Shown here: positions 16,233 through 27,295 of the stretch, piece after piece
Layout of the letters: each line of letters starts with the position of its first letter
How positions within the stretch are numbered: position 1 is the first letter of the stretch
Assembly: GCA_025450915.1 (NCBI GenBank)
Contig: JANWLH010000128.1
Location: 1-52,054 of the forward strand
DNA length: 52,054 nt
Source: Candidatus Limnocylindrales bacterium
Lineage (GTDB): Bacteria; Chloroflexota; Limnocylindria; Limnocylindrales; CSP1-4
Reading direction: 5' to 3'
Position numbers and translations under genes: made by a program
Notes under the pieces: model-generated
Database searches by the model: none
What the model saw: the letters and a program-made list of their open reading frames with translations, nothing else
What the model was told of the DNA's origin: nothing

Positions 16233-17658
16233 CGGTGCCGTCGAGGCGCTCGACAGCGGCAGGCCGACCGCCCACGTCGGGCTGTTCGAGCCGGGACGCC
16301 GGAGCCTGACCCTCGGGCTCGTCCTGACGGTCACCCTCGTCGCCTTCGAATCGCTGGCCGTCGCCACGGCGATGCCGATCGTCGCCCGCGAGCTCGGCGG
16401 GATCGAGCTCTACGGCTGGGTCTTCAGCCTCTTCTTCCTCGGCGACCTCGTCGGCATCGTCTCGATGGGCCTGCTGATCGACCGCGGCGGGTTGATCCGG
16501 CCGTTCGCCCTCGGCCTCGGGCTCTTCGCGATCGGCCTGCTGATCGGCGGGACGGCCCCGTCGATGGCCGTCCTGATCGGCGGCCGGCTGCTCCAGGGAT
16601 TCGGTGCCGGAGGGATCGCGCCGGTGGCCTACGTCGCGATCGCCCGGGCCTTGCCGGCGGATCTCCGGCCGCGGATGCTGGCGGTGCTCTCGACGGCGTG
16701 GGTCGTGCCGGGCGTGATCGGCCCGGCGCTCAGCGGCGTGATCGCCGAGCACCTCAGCTGGCGCGTCGTCTTCCTGGGCCTCCTGCCGCTCGTCGCGATT
16801 GCCGCCGTGCTCACCATCCCGGCGCTCTCGCGGGTGGCTCCGGCACCGGCGACGGAGGCTCCGACGAGTGCCAGTGAACGGCGGCGCCTGGTCGGGGCAA
16901 TCGTCCTGGCCGTCGGGGCGGGCCTCCTCCTCGTCGGGTTGACAAACGCGACGCTGTTCCCCGGCCTCGTCCTCGCGCTGATCGGCGTCGTGATCGGCCT
17001 GCCGGCCTACCGGGCGCTGACGCCGGCCGGGACGCTCTCCGCCCGGCGGGGCCTGCCGGCCGCGACGCTGATCCGCGGCCTGCTGACGTTCGCCTTCTTC
17101 AGCGTCGACGCGTACGTTCCCCTCCTGCTGATCGGCTGGCGGGGGATCGACGCGAGCACCGCGGGGATCGCCCTGACGGTCGCCACCCTGACCTGGACCG
17201 GTGCCGCCTGGGTCCAGGCCCGCTACGTCGTCCGCCTCGGGGCCGGACGGTTCGTCACGGCGGGCTTCTGCGTCGTCCTCGTCGCGGTGGGCATCCTCGC
17301 GCTCGTGCTCTCGCCGGCCGTCCCGATCGTCGTCGCCTCCGTCGCCTGGGGAATCGCCGGGATCGGCATGGGCCTGGGCTACGCGCCGCTGACCCTGATC
17401 GTGCTGGCCGAGGCGCCGCCCGACGGCCAGGGCATGGCGACCGCGGCGCTCCAGCTCAGCGACGTGCTGGGGACGGCCCTCGGCACGGGGACGGGCGGGG
17501 CGGCGATCGCCTTCGCCGCCGGGGCCGGCCAGCCCGCCTGGGTCGGCTTGGCGGGCGCGTTCGCGATCGGCACGGCGGTCGGGTTCGTGGGCCTGGGACT
17601 GACCGGACGGCTGCGCAGCGCGAGCGTCCCCATTCGCACGGCGCTGGAGGCGCGGTAG
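16225..17658 (+). CDS. MFS family transporter (DHA2-like)
   Basis: This 477-residue polytopic protein has about 13-14 hydrophobic helices. The MFS motif A-like loop is GLLIDRGG between helices 2 and 3. GRLLQGFGAGGIAP (motif B region) and VPGVIGPALSGVI (motif C, antiporter type) follow, which favours a proton-driven drug or metabolite exporter of the DHA2 group. Start ATG at 16225 overlaps the end of mfd by 8 nt, an unusual partner for a repair gene. Substrate unknown. Confidence 0.87.
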   Translation: MPDGAVEALDSGRPTAHVGLFEPGRRSLTLGLVLTVTLVAFESLAVATAMPIVARELGGIELYGWVFSLFFLGDLVGIVSMGLLIDRGGLIRPFALGLGLFAIGLLIGGTAPSMAVLIGGRLLQGFGAGGIAPVAYVAIARALPADLRPRMLAVLSTAWVVPGVIGPALSGVIAEHLSWRVVFLGLLPLVAIAAVLTIPALSRVAPAPATEAPTSASERRRLVGAIVLAVGAGLLLVGLTNATLFPGLVLALIGVVIGLPAYRALTPAGTLSARRGLPAATLIRGLLTFAFFSVDAYVPLLLIGWRGIDASTAGIALTVATLTWTGAAWVQARYVVRLGAGRFVTAGFCVVLVAVGILALVLSPAVPIVVASVAWGIAGIGMGLGYAPLTLIVLAEAPPDGQGMATAALQLSDVLGTALGTGTGGAAIAFAAGAGQPAWVGLAGAFAIGTAVGFVGLGLTGRLRSASVPIRTALEAR

Positions 17659-17661
17659 ACT
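17633..17661 (+). promoter_or_regulatory. Candidate promoter of the apt-mtnA-GNAT-ahcY operon
   Basis: TTCGCA (17633-17638), a 17-nt spacer and TAGACT (17656-17661) lie at the very end of the MFS gene. The start would fall near 17668, about 57 nt before apt, whose leader contains GGAGG near 17710. Confidence 0.45.
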
Positions 17662-17724
17662 GCAACGGCCGCAGTCGGTCCCGCTGCGAGGAAGCCAGCC
17701 ACCTCATCGGAGGCCCCAGCCGAT

Positions 17725-18246
17725 ATGTCCGCCGAGGAACTCCGCGCAAAGATTCGCGAGATCCCCGACTTTCCCAAGCCCGGCATCCTGTTCTACGACA
17801 TCACCACGCTGCTCAAGGATCCGGTCGCGTACAAGGAATCGATCGACCTGATGCTCGCGCCGTGGCGCGATGACAAGGTCGACCTCGTCGTGGGCATGGA
17901 GTCGCGCGGCTTCATCTTCAGCGCCCCGATGGCCTACCTCCTCGACGCGGGCCTGGTGCCCGTGCGCAAGCTGGGCAAGCTGCCGGCCGAGACGATCACG
18001 GTCGAGTACGCGCTGGAGTACGGCTCGAACACCCTCGAGATCCACCGCGACGCGATCCAGCCGGGCCAGCGGGTCCTGGTCGTCGACGACCTGCTCGCGA
18101 CGGGCGGCACCGTGCGTGGCACGATCGACCTGGTCGAGCGGCTCCAGGGCGAAGTGGTCGGCCTGGGCTTCCTCGTCGAGCTCGAGTTCCTCAAGGGCCG
18201 CGACCGGCTCCAGGGCCTGCGGGTCGAGAGCGTCGTTCGCTACTGA
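17725..18246 (+). CDS. apt: Adenine phosphoribosyltransferase
   Basis: This 173-residue enzyme converts adenine and PRPP to AMP. The PRPP-binding signature VLVVDDLLATGGT is at about residues 115-127, and the N-terminus (KIREIPDFPKPGILFYDIT) and GMESRGFIF segment are characteristic of Apt. It is first in an operon with mtnA and ahcY. Adenine is the by-product of methylthioadenosine breakdown, so Apt fits as the purine arm of the methionine salvage pathway. All flanking genes are on the same strand; mtnA starts 11 nt after its stop. Confidence 0.94.
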   Translation: MSAEELRAKIREIPDFPKPGILFYDITTLLKDPVAYKESIDLMLAPWRDDKVDLVVGMESRGFIFSAPMAYLLDAGLVPVRKLGKLPAETITVEYALEYGSNTLEIHRDAIQPGQRVLVVDDLLATGGTVRGTIDLVERLQGEVVGLGFLVELEFLKGRDRLQGLRVESVVRY

Positions 18247-18257
18247 GCCAGAGTACG

Positions 18258-19799
18258 GTGAGCGACGCGACAACCGACGATCCAGCGGGCCAGGGACCCC
18301 TCCCGGGCGGCACCGCCGCGTCCGCCCCGCCGGCCCCCGACGCTCAGCCCGTCCCCCCCGGCGCCTCCGCCGGCCAGCCGGTGCCCGAGGTCGATCTCGG
18401 CCGGCGGTTCTTCTTCCGCCAGTTCGCCGCCGAGGTGATCCACTCGGCAGCGACCGCCGCCGGGGCCGCCGGGGCCCTCCAGCGCGCCGCGACCGACGCC
18501 GCCGGGGCGCTGCTCAATCCGGAGTCCGCGTTCGGCAACAACCAGGCGCCGACGACGGTCAACCCGATGCTCGCCGCGACGCGCCTGTTCGAGCCGACGC
18601 CCGCCCTGGTCAACCCGGCTCCCGGCGAATCGCGCGGCTTCCGGACGGCCTTCCGGATGGACCACGATCGGATCCTGTTCATCGACCAGCGCAAGCTGCC
18701 GGGCGAGCTCGTCGAGTACTCCTGCGCCGATGGTCCCGAGGTGGCTGTCGCGATCCGCGAGATGGTCGTGCGCGGTGCGCCCGCTCTCGGTCAGGCCGCG
18801 GCCTATGGCCTGGCGCTGACCGCCCAGCATTCGCGAGACCGCGCGAATCCCGAACGTCGTGCCCGGATCCGCGGTGCCGCGACCGAGCTCCGGGCAAGCC
18901 GCCCGACGGCGGTGAACATCGCCTGGGCACTCGACCGGATGCTTGCCCGAATCGAGCGGCTTGGCGACCTCGCCGACAACGGTGACGTCGTCGCCGGCGT
19001 CCTGCGGGTCGAGGCCGACGCGATCTGCGCCGAGGCGACCCGCGATCACGGCGCCCTGGCCGATTTCGGCCTCGCCCTGCTGCCCCAGACGCCCGGCCGC
19101 GAGCTGCGCCTCCTCACCCATTGCAACACCGGGCCGCTGGCCTGCGGCCAGTTCGGGACGGCGCTGGGCATCGTCCAGGCCGCCTGGGCCGCGAACCGGC
19201 AGCTCGAGGTCTTCGTCGACGAGACCCGGCCCTACCTCCAGGGCGCCCGGCTGACAGCCTGGGAGCTCGTCCAGGCCGGCGTCCCCTACACGCTCATCGC
19301 CGACGGTGCCGCCGGCTCGCTGCTTGCCTCGGGCCAGGTCGACGCGGTCCTCGTCGGCGCCGACCGGATCGCCGCGAATGGCGATACCGCCAACAAGATC
19401 GGGACCTACCCGCTGGCCGTCCTGGCCGCCCGCCACCGGGTGCCGTTCTACGTCTGCGCGCCGCTCAGCTCGGTCGACATGGCCACCTCCGAGGGGTCGA
19501 TGATCCCGATCGAGATGCGCTCCGAGGACGAGGTCTTCAGCTTCGCCGGCGTGCGCACCGCCCCGCGCTTCGGCAAGGCCTGGAATCCGGCCTTCGACGT
19601 GACGCCCGCGTCGCTGATCAGCGCGATCGTGACCGAGGAGGGCGCCCTGCGAGCCCCGTTCGGTCCGGCCCTCGAGGCAGCGGTTGGCGCGAAGGCCGAG
19701 CATGATGCGGCGGCCCGCCTCGCCCAGTACGCGACGCCCGCCACCGTCCCGATGCAGCCCGCGAACTCGCCGGCCGACCCGCCCGGGGTGGTCGCCTGA
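18258..19799 (+). CDS. mtnA: Methylthioribose-1-phosphate isomerase with N-terminal extension
   Basis: MtnA isomerises methylthioribose-1-phosphate to methylthioribulose-1-phosphate. The catalytic part begins near residue 128. It contains VRGAPALGQAAAYG (172-185), THCNTGPLA with the catalytic Cys289, and VGADRIAANGD with Asp369. The protein has 513 residues against about 340-360 for typical MtnA. The extra 125 N-terminal residues comprise a Pro/Ala-rich stretch (1-45) and then an amphipathic block with RRFFFRQFAAEVIHSAAT (49-66). That block starts with twin arginines but has no hydrophobic signal core afterward, so export is unlikely. GTG at 18258 is the first plausible start. Confidence 0.9.
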   Translation: MSDATTDDPAGQGPLPGGTAASAPPAPDAQPVPPGASAGQPVPEVDLGRRFFFRQFAAEVIHSAATAAGAAGALQRAATDAAGALLNPESAFGNNQAPTTVNPMLAATRLFEPTPALVNPAPGESRGFRTAFRMDHDRILFIDQRKLPGELVEYSCADGPEVAVAIREMVVRGAPALGQAAAYGLALTAQHSRDRANPERRARIRGAATELRASRPTAVNIAWALDRMLARIERLGDLADNGDVVAGVLRVEADAICAEATRDHGALADFGLALLPQTPGRELRLLTHCNTGPLACGQFGTALGIVQAAWAANRQLEVFVDETRPYLQGARLTAWELVQAGVPYTLIADGAAGSLLASGQVDAVLVGADRIAANGDTANKIGTYPLAVLAARHRVPFYVCAPLSSVDMATSEGSMIPIEMRSEDEVFSFAGVRTAPRFGKAWNPAFDVTPASLISAIVTEEGALRAPFGPALEAAVGAKAEHDAAARLAQYATPATVPMQPANSPADPPGVVA

Positions 19800-20668
19800 T
19801 GGCCAGCATCGTCGTCTCGCGGCGGGACACCGGCCTGGTCACCCGGACCACGACCGACCGTGTCCTGCTCCGCCAGTTCCTCGAGCACGATCGCCTGTTC
19901 GCGGCCTATGCGATCTGCGATCTCGATGACCGCGAGTTCAGCCGCACCCGCTGGGGTGGGGCGTTCGTCGGCACCGACCTCGTCGCCGTGGCCCTCGAAT
20001 ACGCCGGCCTGTCGCCCCAGCCGCTGTTCGTGATGGGCCGCAACGACGGGATCGAGGCCGCGCTGCGCGACCTCGTCAAGCCGCGCGCTGCCTACGTGGC
20101 GGCCCTGCCGGCGGCGATGCCGGCCGTCGAGACGAGCTATCGCGTCGATCCGGGCCCGCAGATGGTCCGGATGTGGGTCGATCGGTCCACGTTCCGGCCC
20201 TATCCCGCCGACACCCGTCGCCTGCTGCCGATCGAGGTCGGCGACCTGAACCGGCTCTACCAGCTCGGCTTTGCCTCGTGGCTCGGCTCCGGCGCGATCG
20301 CGAGCGGCGTCTACTACGGCGTCCGAGTCAACGGCCGGCTCGTCGCCGCGGCCGGCACCCACGTCGTCAGCGCGTCAGCCCGGCTGGCCGTCGTCGGCAA
20401 CGTCCTGACCCAGGCCGAGTACCGCGGCCGGGGCTACGCGACGGCGACCACCGGCGCGGTCACCGCCGAGCTGCTGCGCTTCTGCGACCAGGTGGTCCTC
20501 AACGTCCGGGCGGACAATCCGCCCGCTCTCCAGGCCTATCGCCGGCTCGGCTACCAGGAGCACGTCCGGTTCGAAGAGCGGCTCATCCACCGGGTCGGGA
20601 CGTCCTGGCCGAGCCTGCCCGGGCCGCTCCGACGCTTCCTCTCACCCCGCAAGGAGACCGATCTCTGA
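19799..20668 (+). CDS. GNAT family N-acetyltransferase
   Basis: This 289-residue protein has a C-terminal GNAT domain (about 175-270). Motif A is [18 protein letters not shown], with the acetyl-CoA pyrophosphate loop RGRGYA, and motif B is the [13 protein letters not shown] stretch. The N-terminal half (1-140) looks like a degenerate second GNAT-like domain, as in two-domain acetyltransferases. The start shares 1 nt with the mtnA stop, and its stop shares 1 nt with the ahcY start (TGATG at both junctions). Substrate unknown; operon context suggests a link with methionine or nucleoside salvage, which is inference. Confidence 0.84.
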   Translation: MASIVVSRRDTGLVTRTTTDRVLLRQFLEHDRLFAAYAICDLDDREFSRTRWGGAFVGTDLVAVALEYAGLSPQPLFVMGRNDGIEAALRDLVKPRAAYVAALPAAMPAVETSYRVDPGPQMVRMWVDRSTFRPYPADTRRLLPIEVGDLNRLYQLGFASWLGSGAIASGVYYGVRVNGRLVAAAGTHVVSASARLAVVGNVLTQAEYRGRGYATATTGAVTAELLRFCDQVVLNVRADNPPALQAYRRLGYQEHVRFEERLIHRVGTSWPSLPGPLRRFLSPRKETDL

Positions 20669-21948
20669 TGACAGCCCCCACCACGCAGCTTCCGGCGCAC
20701 GACGTCGTCGACCTCGGCCTGGCCGGCGAAGGCGTTCGGCGGATCGAATGGGCGGCTCGAGAGATGCCGGTCCTGCGCCTGATCAGCGAGCGCTTCGAGC
20801 GTGAGAAGCCGCTCGACGGCCTGCGCATCGGCGCCTGCCTCCACGTCACCACCGAGACAGCCAACCTGATGCGGGCGCTCAAGGCCGGCGGAGCCGAGGT
20901 CACCCTGGCGGCGTCGAACCCGCTCTCGACGAAGGACGATGTCGCCGCGGCCCTGGTTGCCGCCTACGGGATCAGCTGCTACGCCCGCCACGGTGAAGAC
21001 CGCGACACCTACTACGGCCATCTCAACAAGGTCGCCGACACCCATCCGCAGATAACGATGGACGATGGCTGCGACCTCGTCGGGCTGCTTCATGAGCAGC
21101 GGCCCGAGCAGCTCAAGGAGGTCCTGGCCGGCACCGAGGAGACGACGACCGGCGTGATCCGGCTCAAGGCGATGGCCGCCGACGGCGCCCTCCGCTTCCC
21201 GGTCGTCGCCGTCAACGAGGCCCAGACGAAGCACCTCTTCGACAACCGCTACGGAACGGGCCAGTCGACCCTCGACGGGATCCTCCGGGCGACGAACATC
21301 CTCATCGCGGGACGCCAGGTCGTCGTCGCCGGCTACGGCTGGGTGGGCAAGGGGATCGCGGCGCGGATGGCCGGCCACGGCGCCCACGTCGCGGTCATCG
21401 AGGTCGATCCGATCCGTGCGCTCGAGGCACTGATGGACGGCTTCCAGGTGATGACCGCCGAGCAGGCCGCCGGGTGGGGCCAGCTGTTCATCACCGCCAC
21501 GGGCAACGTCAACGTCTTCCGGCGCGAGCACTTCGCCGCGATGCGCGAGGGCGCGATCATGGCCAACTCCGGCCACTTCGACGCCGAGCTCGACCTGGCC
21601 GCCCTGCGCGAGATGGCCGAAGGGCATGTGCGCGAGGTCCGCGACAACGTCCAGGAGTTCGACCTCGGTGGCAAGCGGGTCAACCTGATCGCCGAAGGGC
21701 GGCTCGTCAACCTGGGCGCTGCCGAGGGCCACCCCGCCGCCGTCATGGACATGAGCTTCGCCAACCAGGCGCTCTCGGCGGAGTACGTGGCGCTCCATCA
21801 CGCCGAGCTCGAGGCCCGGGTCTACGTCGTTCCCGAGGCGATCGACGCCGAGGTGGCCCGGCTCAAGCTGGCCGCCCTCGGAATCACCCTCGACCCGATG
21901 ACCCCCGAGCAGGTCGCCTACATAGCCTCCTGGCAGCACGGCACCTGA
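20668..21948 (+). CDS. ahcY: S-adenosylhomocysteinase (SAH hydrolase)
   Basis: AhcY splits SAH to adenosine and homocysteine using bound NAD. The 426-residue protein has the substrate domain ([20 protein letters not shown]), the [18 protein letters not shown] segment, and the NAD Rossmann motif [11 protein letters not shown] at about residues 219-229. [11 protein letters not shown] and the C-terminal QVAYIASW are also family hallmarks. It lacks the long insertion of eukaryotic-type enzymes, resembling the shorter archaeal/thermophilic type. ATG at 20668 overlaps the preceding stop. The longer upstream open frame is a shadow of the GNAT gene. Confidence 0.94.
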   Translation: MTAPTTQLPAHDVVDLGLAGEGVRRIEWAAREMPVLRLISERFEREKPLDGLRIGACLHVTTETANLMRALKAGGAEVTLAASNPLSTKDDVAAALVAAYGISCYARHGEDRDTYYGHLNKVADTHPQITMDDGCDLVGLLHEQRPEQLKEVLAGTEETTTGVIRLKAMAADGALRFPVVAVNEAQTKHLFDNRYGTGQSTLDGILRATNILIAGRQVVVAGYGWVGKGIAARMAGHGAHVAVIEVDPIRALEALMDGFQVMTAEQAAGWGQLFITATGNVNVFRREHFAAMREGAIMANSGHFDAELDLAALREMAEGHVREVRDNVQEFDLGGKRVNLIAEGRLVNLGAAEGHPAAVMDMSFANQALSAEYVALHHAELEARVYVVPEAIDAEVARLKLAALGITLDPMTPEQVAYIASWQHGT

Positions 21949-22076
21949 CGTCCCAGATCGCTGTCCGTCGAGCCGGGCAAGCTCCCGCCACGCTCGATTC
22001 GCGCTCGCTCCATGAGCATTCCGAGGCCAAGCCGACCCACTGACGGCTCGCCGAAGGCTCGCGGCACGAACGGACC

Positions 22077-22922
22077 CTACGGACGGGTCGCGACCAGGCC
22101 GAACGACAACGGCAGCCTCGAGCGCTCCTCGGGGAGGATGTCGGCGTGGCCGCTCCACCAGTCGCGCGGGTATTCCACCAGTCGCTCGATCCGCAGGCCG
22201 GCGCCAGCCACGGCCGTGACGACCTCGCCGAGGGTCCAGGCCCGCGAGAACTTCCAGTGCTGCGCGCCGTCGGGGATCGAGAGGTGGTCGATGAAGCCGG
22301 GCGACCAGCCGCGCGACGCCTCGGGACCGGCGAAGTAGTCGTAATCGGTCAGGGTCCAGTGGCCGTCCTCGTCACCGTCGACGAGCCATTCGAACGGATG
22401 CCCTTCGAACAGGACCAGCCGGCCGCCCGGCACCAACAACCGGGCCACGACCGCGGCCCACGCATCCAGGTCCTGGAGCCACAGCAACGAGCCGCGGCCC
22501 GTGTAGACGAGGCCGGCGCTGCCGTCCAGCGAGTGTGGCGTGTCGAGCACGTCCGCAACGAACCACGTGGCCGGTGCGCCAGTGGCTGCGGTGAGCCGCG
22601 AGGCGAGATCGATCATCCGCGGGCTCAGGTCGATGCCCACGACCTCGCCCGCCCCAAGGCGCCAGAGCGAGAGCGTGTCCCGCCCGCCGGCGCATTGCAG
22701 GTGGATGGCCCGGCGGCAAGCATGGAGGTCGCCCAGCAGCTCCTCCTCCTCCGGGAAGAGGTTGCTCCCGCCGCCACGAATCAGCTCGATGGCTTCCTCG
22801 AGCCAGCCCTCGTAGCGCTCGGCCGCCTCGTCCCAGGCCTTGCCGGTCGCCGCGTGCATCGCCCGAACGTCTGCCGCCTCGGCCGGCGTCGCGGGGCGCA
22901 CATCGGAATCGTCGGCATCCAC
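22077..22922 (-). CDS. Class I SAM-dependent methyltransferase
   Basis: This 281-residue protein has a class I methyltransferase core. Motif I is degenerate (HLQCAGGRDTLSLWRLGAG, with GG in place of the usual GxGxG), then GIDLSPRMIDLA, VADVLDTPHSL and the motif IV region LLWLQDLDAW. The C-terminal half (HPFEWLVDGDEDGHW, DYFAGPEASRGW) is Trp/Asp-rich and typical of small-molecule methyltransferases of this type. Start ATG at 22922. It converges with ahcY across a 128-bp gap in which I see no clear terminator. Substrate unknown. Confidence 0.83.
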   Translation of the reverse strand: MDADDSDVRPATPAEAADVRAMHAATGKAWDEAAERYEGWLEEAIELIRGGGSNLFPEEEELLGDLHACRRAIHLQCAGGRDTLSLWRLGAGEVVGIDLSPRMIDLASRLTAATGAPATWFVADVLDTPHSLDGSAGLVYTGRGSLLWLQDLDAWAAVVARLLVPGGRLVLFEGHPFEWLVDGDEDGHWTLTDYDYFAGPEASRGWSPGFIDHLSIPDGAQHWKFSRAWTLGEVVTAVAGAGLRIERLVEYPRDWWSGHADILPEERSRLPLSFGLVATRP

Positions 22923-22946
22923 CTAGCGAGGGTACCGCGCCCGAAG

Positions 22947-23120
22947 GTTGGGACCGATGTCGGCAGGGGACGCATTACGCCCAAGTCCAGGGCCGCGACG
23001 GCCCTCGGGCGGACGCTGGTGGCCGCTTTCGTGCACGGACTCAGCTGCTGATCCGCTGCAGGGCCTCCCCGCCTGCGCCGGCCTGGACGTACCGCGTCTG
23101 ATGACGACAATCGTCCCAAG
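22947..23120 (+). repeat. Long imperfect palindrome, copy D (174 bp)
   Basis: GTTGGGACCGATGTCG (22947-22962) pairs with CGACAATCGTCCCAAG (23105-23120) as an imperfect inverted repeat. The core CGTGCACG (23030-23037) is centred exactly on the midpoint (23033.5). It lies upstream of the methyltransferase gene in non-coding DNA. Copy E matches it in length, arm sequence and core offset. Confidence 0.6.
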
Positions 23121-23179
23121 TCGGGCCCGGGAGCTGAGTGGGCGGAGTCGCCGGAGACCCCCGTCGACTGCCCTCAGAC

Positions 23180-23353
23180 GTTGGGAAGAATGTCGCCCGC
23201 AGCCGCATTGCGGTGGAGTCAGGGGTCAGCGAGGCCCGTGACAACGTCCACTTCGCCGAGTTCGTGCACGAGCGAGCCGGTTGCCACGCCCGATTCGAGC
23301 CCAATTGGCGAGATCTTGACGGCAACGCGCCTGGGGGCGGCATTCGTACCAGG
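23180..23353 (+). repeat. Long imperfect palindrome, copy E (174 bp)
   Basis: The left arm GTTGGGAAGAATGTCG (23180-23195) is a direct match to the left arm of D. The right arm CGGCATTCGTACCAGG (23338-23353) matches the right arm of D at 12 of 16 positions. The core TTCGTGCACGAG (23261-23272) sits exactly on the midpoint. Internal blocks such as GCATT at +31 and GGCCC at +55 align with D without gaps. Open frames crossing 22923-23408 look like chance. Confidence 0.58.
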
Positions 23354-23408
23354 TCAGGCCGGTGGCGGGGGCCGCGGGCCTTGCCGGTGGGCTGGGACGA
23401 ATGCGCTC

Positions 23409-24089
23409 CTAGAAGGCAGGCGACACCGACGGGCCCGGGGCGAGGCCGCTCAGGTCGATCGTCGTGTTGCCGCTGCCGTAGATCCGGTTGCACACCGTGG
23501 CGAGGGCCGCGGAGAGGATCGCGTAGTTCGCGTCGCCGATGTTGTTCGTGTTGTTGGCCGCGTCCATCAGCGCACCGACGCCTGGGACGTCCTCGGCGCT
23601 CACGTCAACGCTGCAGTAGACATCGCCTTTGAGCGCGGCGAACGCAGGCGATTCATTGTTGCTATCCCACATGGCCTTGTCGCCAACTCCTGGCAGCGGG
23701 GCAGGGCTGGCGAACTCCGAGACATCGCTGTCGTACTGGGCCGTCCCGTCCGAGCCGCCCGCGACTTGCACGTCGACGTTCACGCTCGCGTCGGCCGCCT
23801 CGAACCGGCACTCCTGGCCCGTGCCGCTGAGGCCGAACGCGGTGACCGCGACCTGGGTGATCGGCGCGTCGAGCAACGGCTGAACCTGGTCGAATGTGAG
23901 CTGCTTGCACGTGGCGCTCGTGCCGCCCGTCGGTGCGACGGAGGCCCCTGGGGCAGCCGACGAGCCGCCGTCGCTCGACGACCCCGCGGCCGGCGAGCCG
24001 CCGGAGCCTCCCGAGCTGCCTGAGCAGCCGGCGAGGACGACCGCCGCGACGATCAGGCCGGCCGAGCTGGTGCGAACGAAGCGATGCAT
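23409..24089 (-). CDS. Secreted lipoprotein of unknown function
   Basis: ATG at 24089 follows an AGGAGA ribosome site; a longer frame to 24116 is possible but lacks one. The 226-residue product has a lipoprotein signal ending in the lipobox LAGC (AAVVLAGCSGSSGG), then a Ser/Gly-rich linker to about residue 55 and a globular domain. Four cysteines (CKQLTF, QECRFE, VYCSVD, TVCNRI) could form two disulfides. The size and the Cys pattern are like small actinobacterial-type DUF3558 lipoproteins, a weak similarity. Divergent from lacZ. Confidence 0.75.
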   Translation of the reverse strand: MHRFVRTSSAGLIVAAVVLAGCSGSSGGSGGSPAAGSSSDGGSSAAPGASVAPTGGTSATCKQLTFDQVQPLLDAPITQVAVTAFGLSGTGQECRFEAADASVNVDVQVAGGSDGTAQYDSDVSEFASPAPLPGVGDKAMWDSNNESPAFAALKGDVYCSVDVSAEDVPGVGALMDAANNTNNIGDANYAILSAALATVCNRIYGSGNTTIDLSGLAPGPSVSPAF

Positions 24090-24170
24090 CGGATTCTCCT
24101 GGTGGCAGCGGGCCACTTGAACGGCGCCGATTGCCTCGACGCTCGCCCAAGTTGCGATACGCCGATCGCA

Positions 24171-24200
24171 ATTCGATCGCAGGATCGAATCCGCTACCGT
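24171..24200 (+). promoter_or_regulatory. Palindromic operator candidate next to -10-like box upstream of lacZ
   Basis: ATTCGATC (24171-24178), a 4-nt spacer and GATCGAAT (24183-24190) form a perfect 8+8 bp dyad. A -10-like TACCGT follows at 24195-24200, so the dyad covers the expected -35 position. This is how a LacI- or GntR-type repressor site would lie. No regulator gene is adjacent. Confidence 0.4.
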
Positions 24201-24203
24201 TGA

Positions 24204-27293
<3,090 letters not shown>

Positions 27294-27295
27294 CG

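Noticed and set aside
22923-23408. Open frames across palindromes D and E with partly similar translations
   Set aside because: The similarity follows from DNA-level homology and symmetry; starts lack ribosome sites, and frames run into the opposite strand of a real lipoprotein gene.
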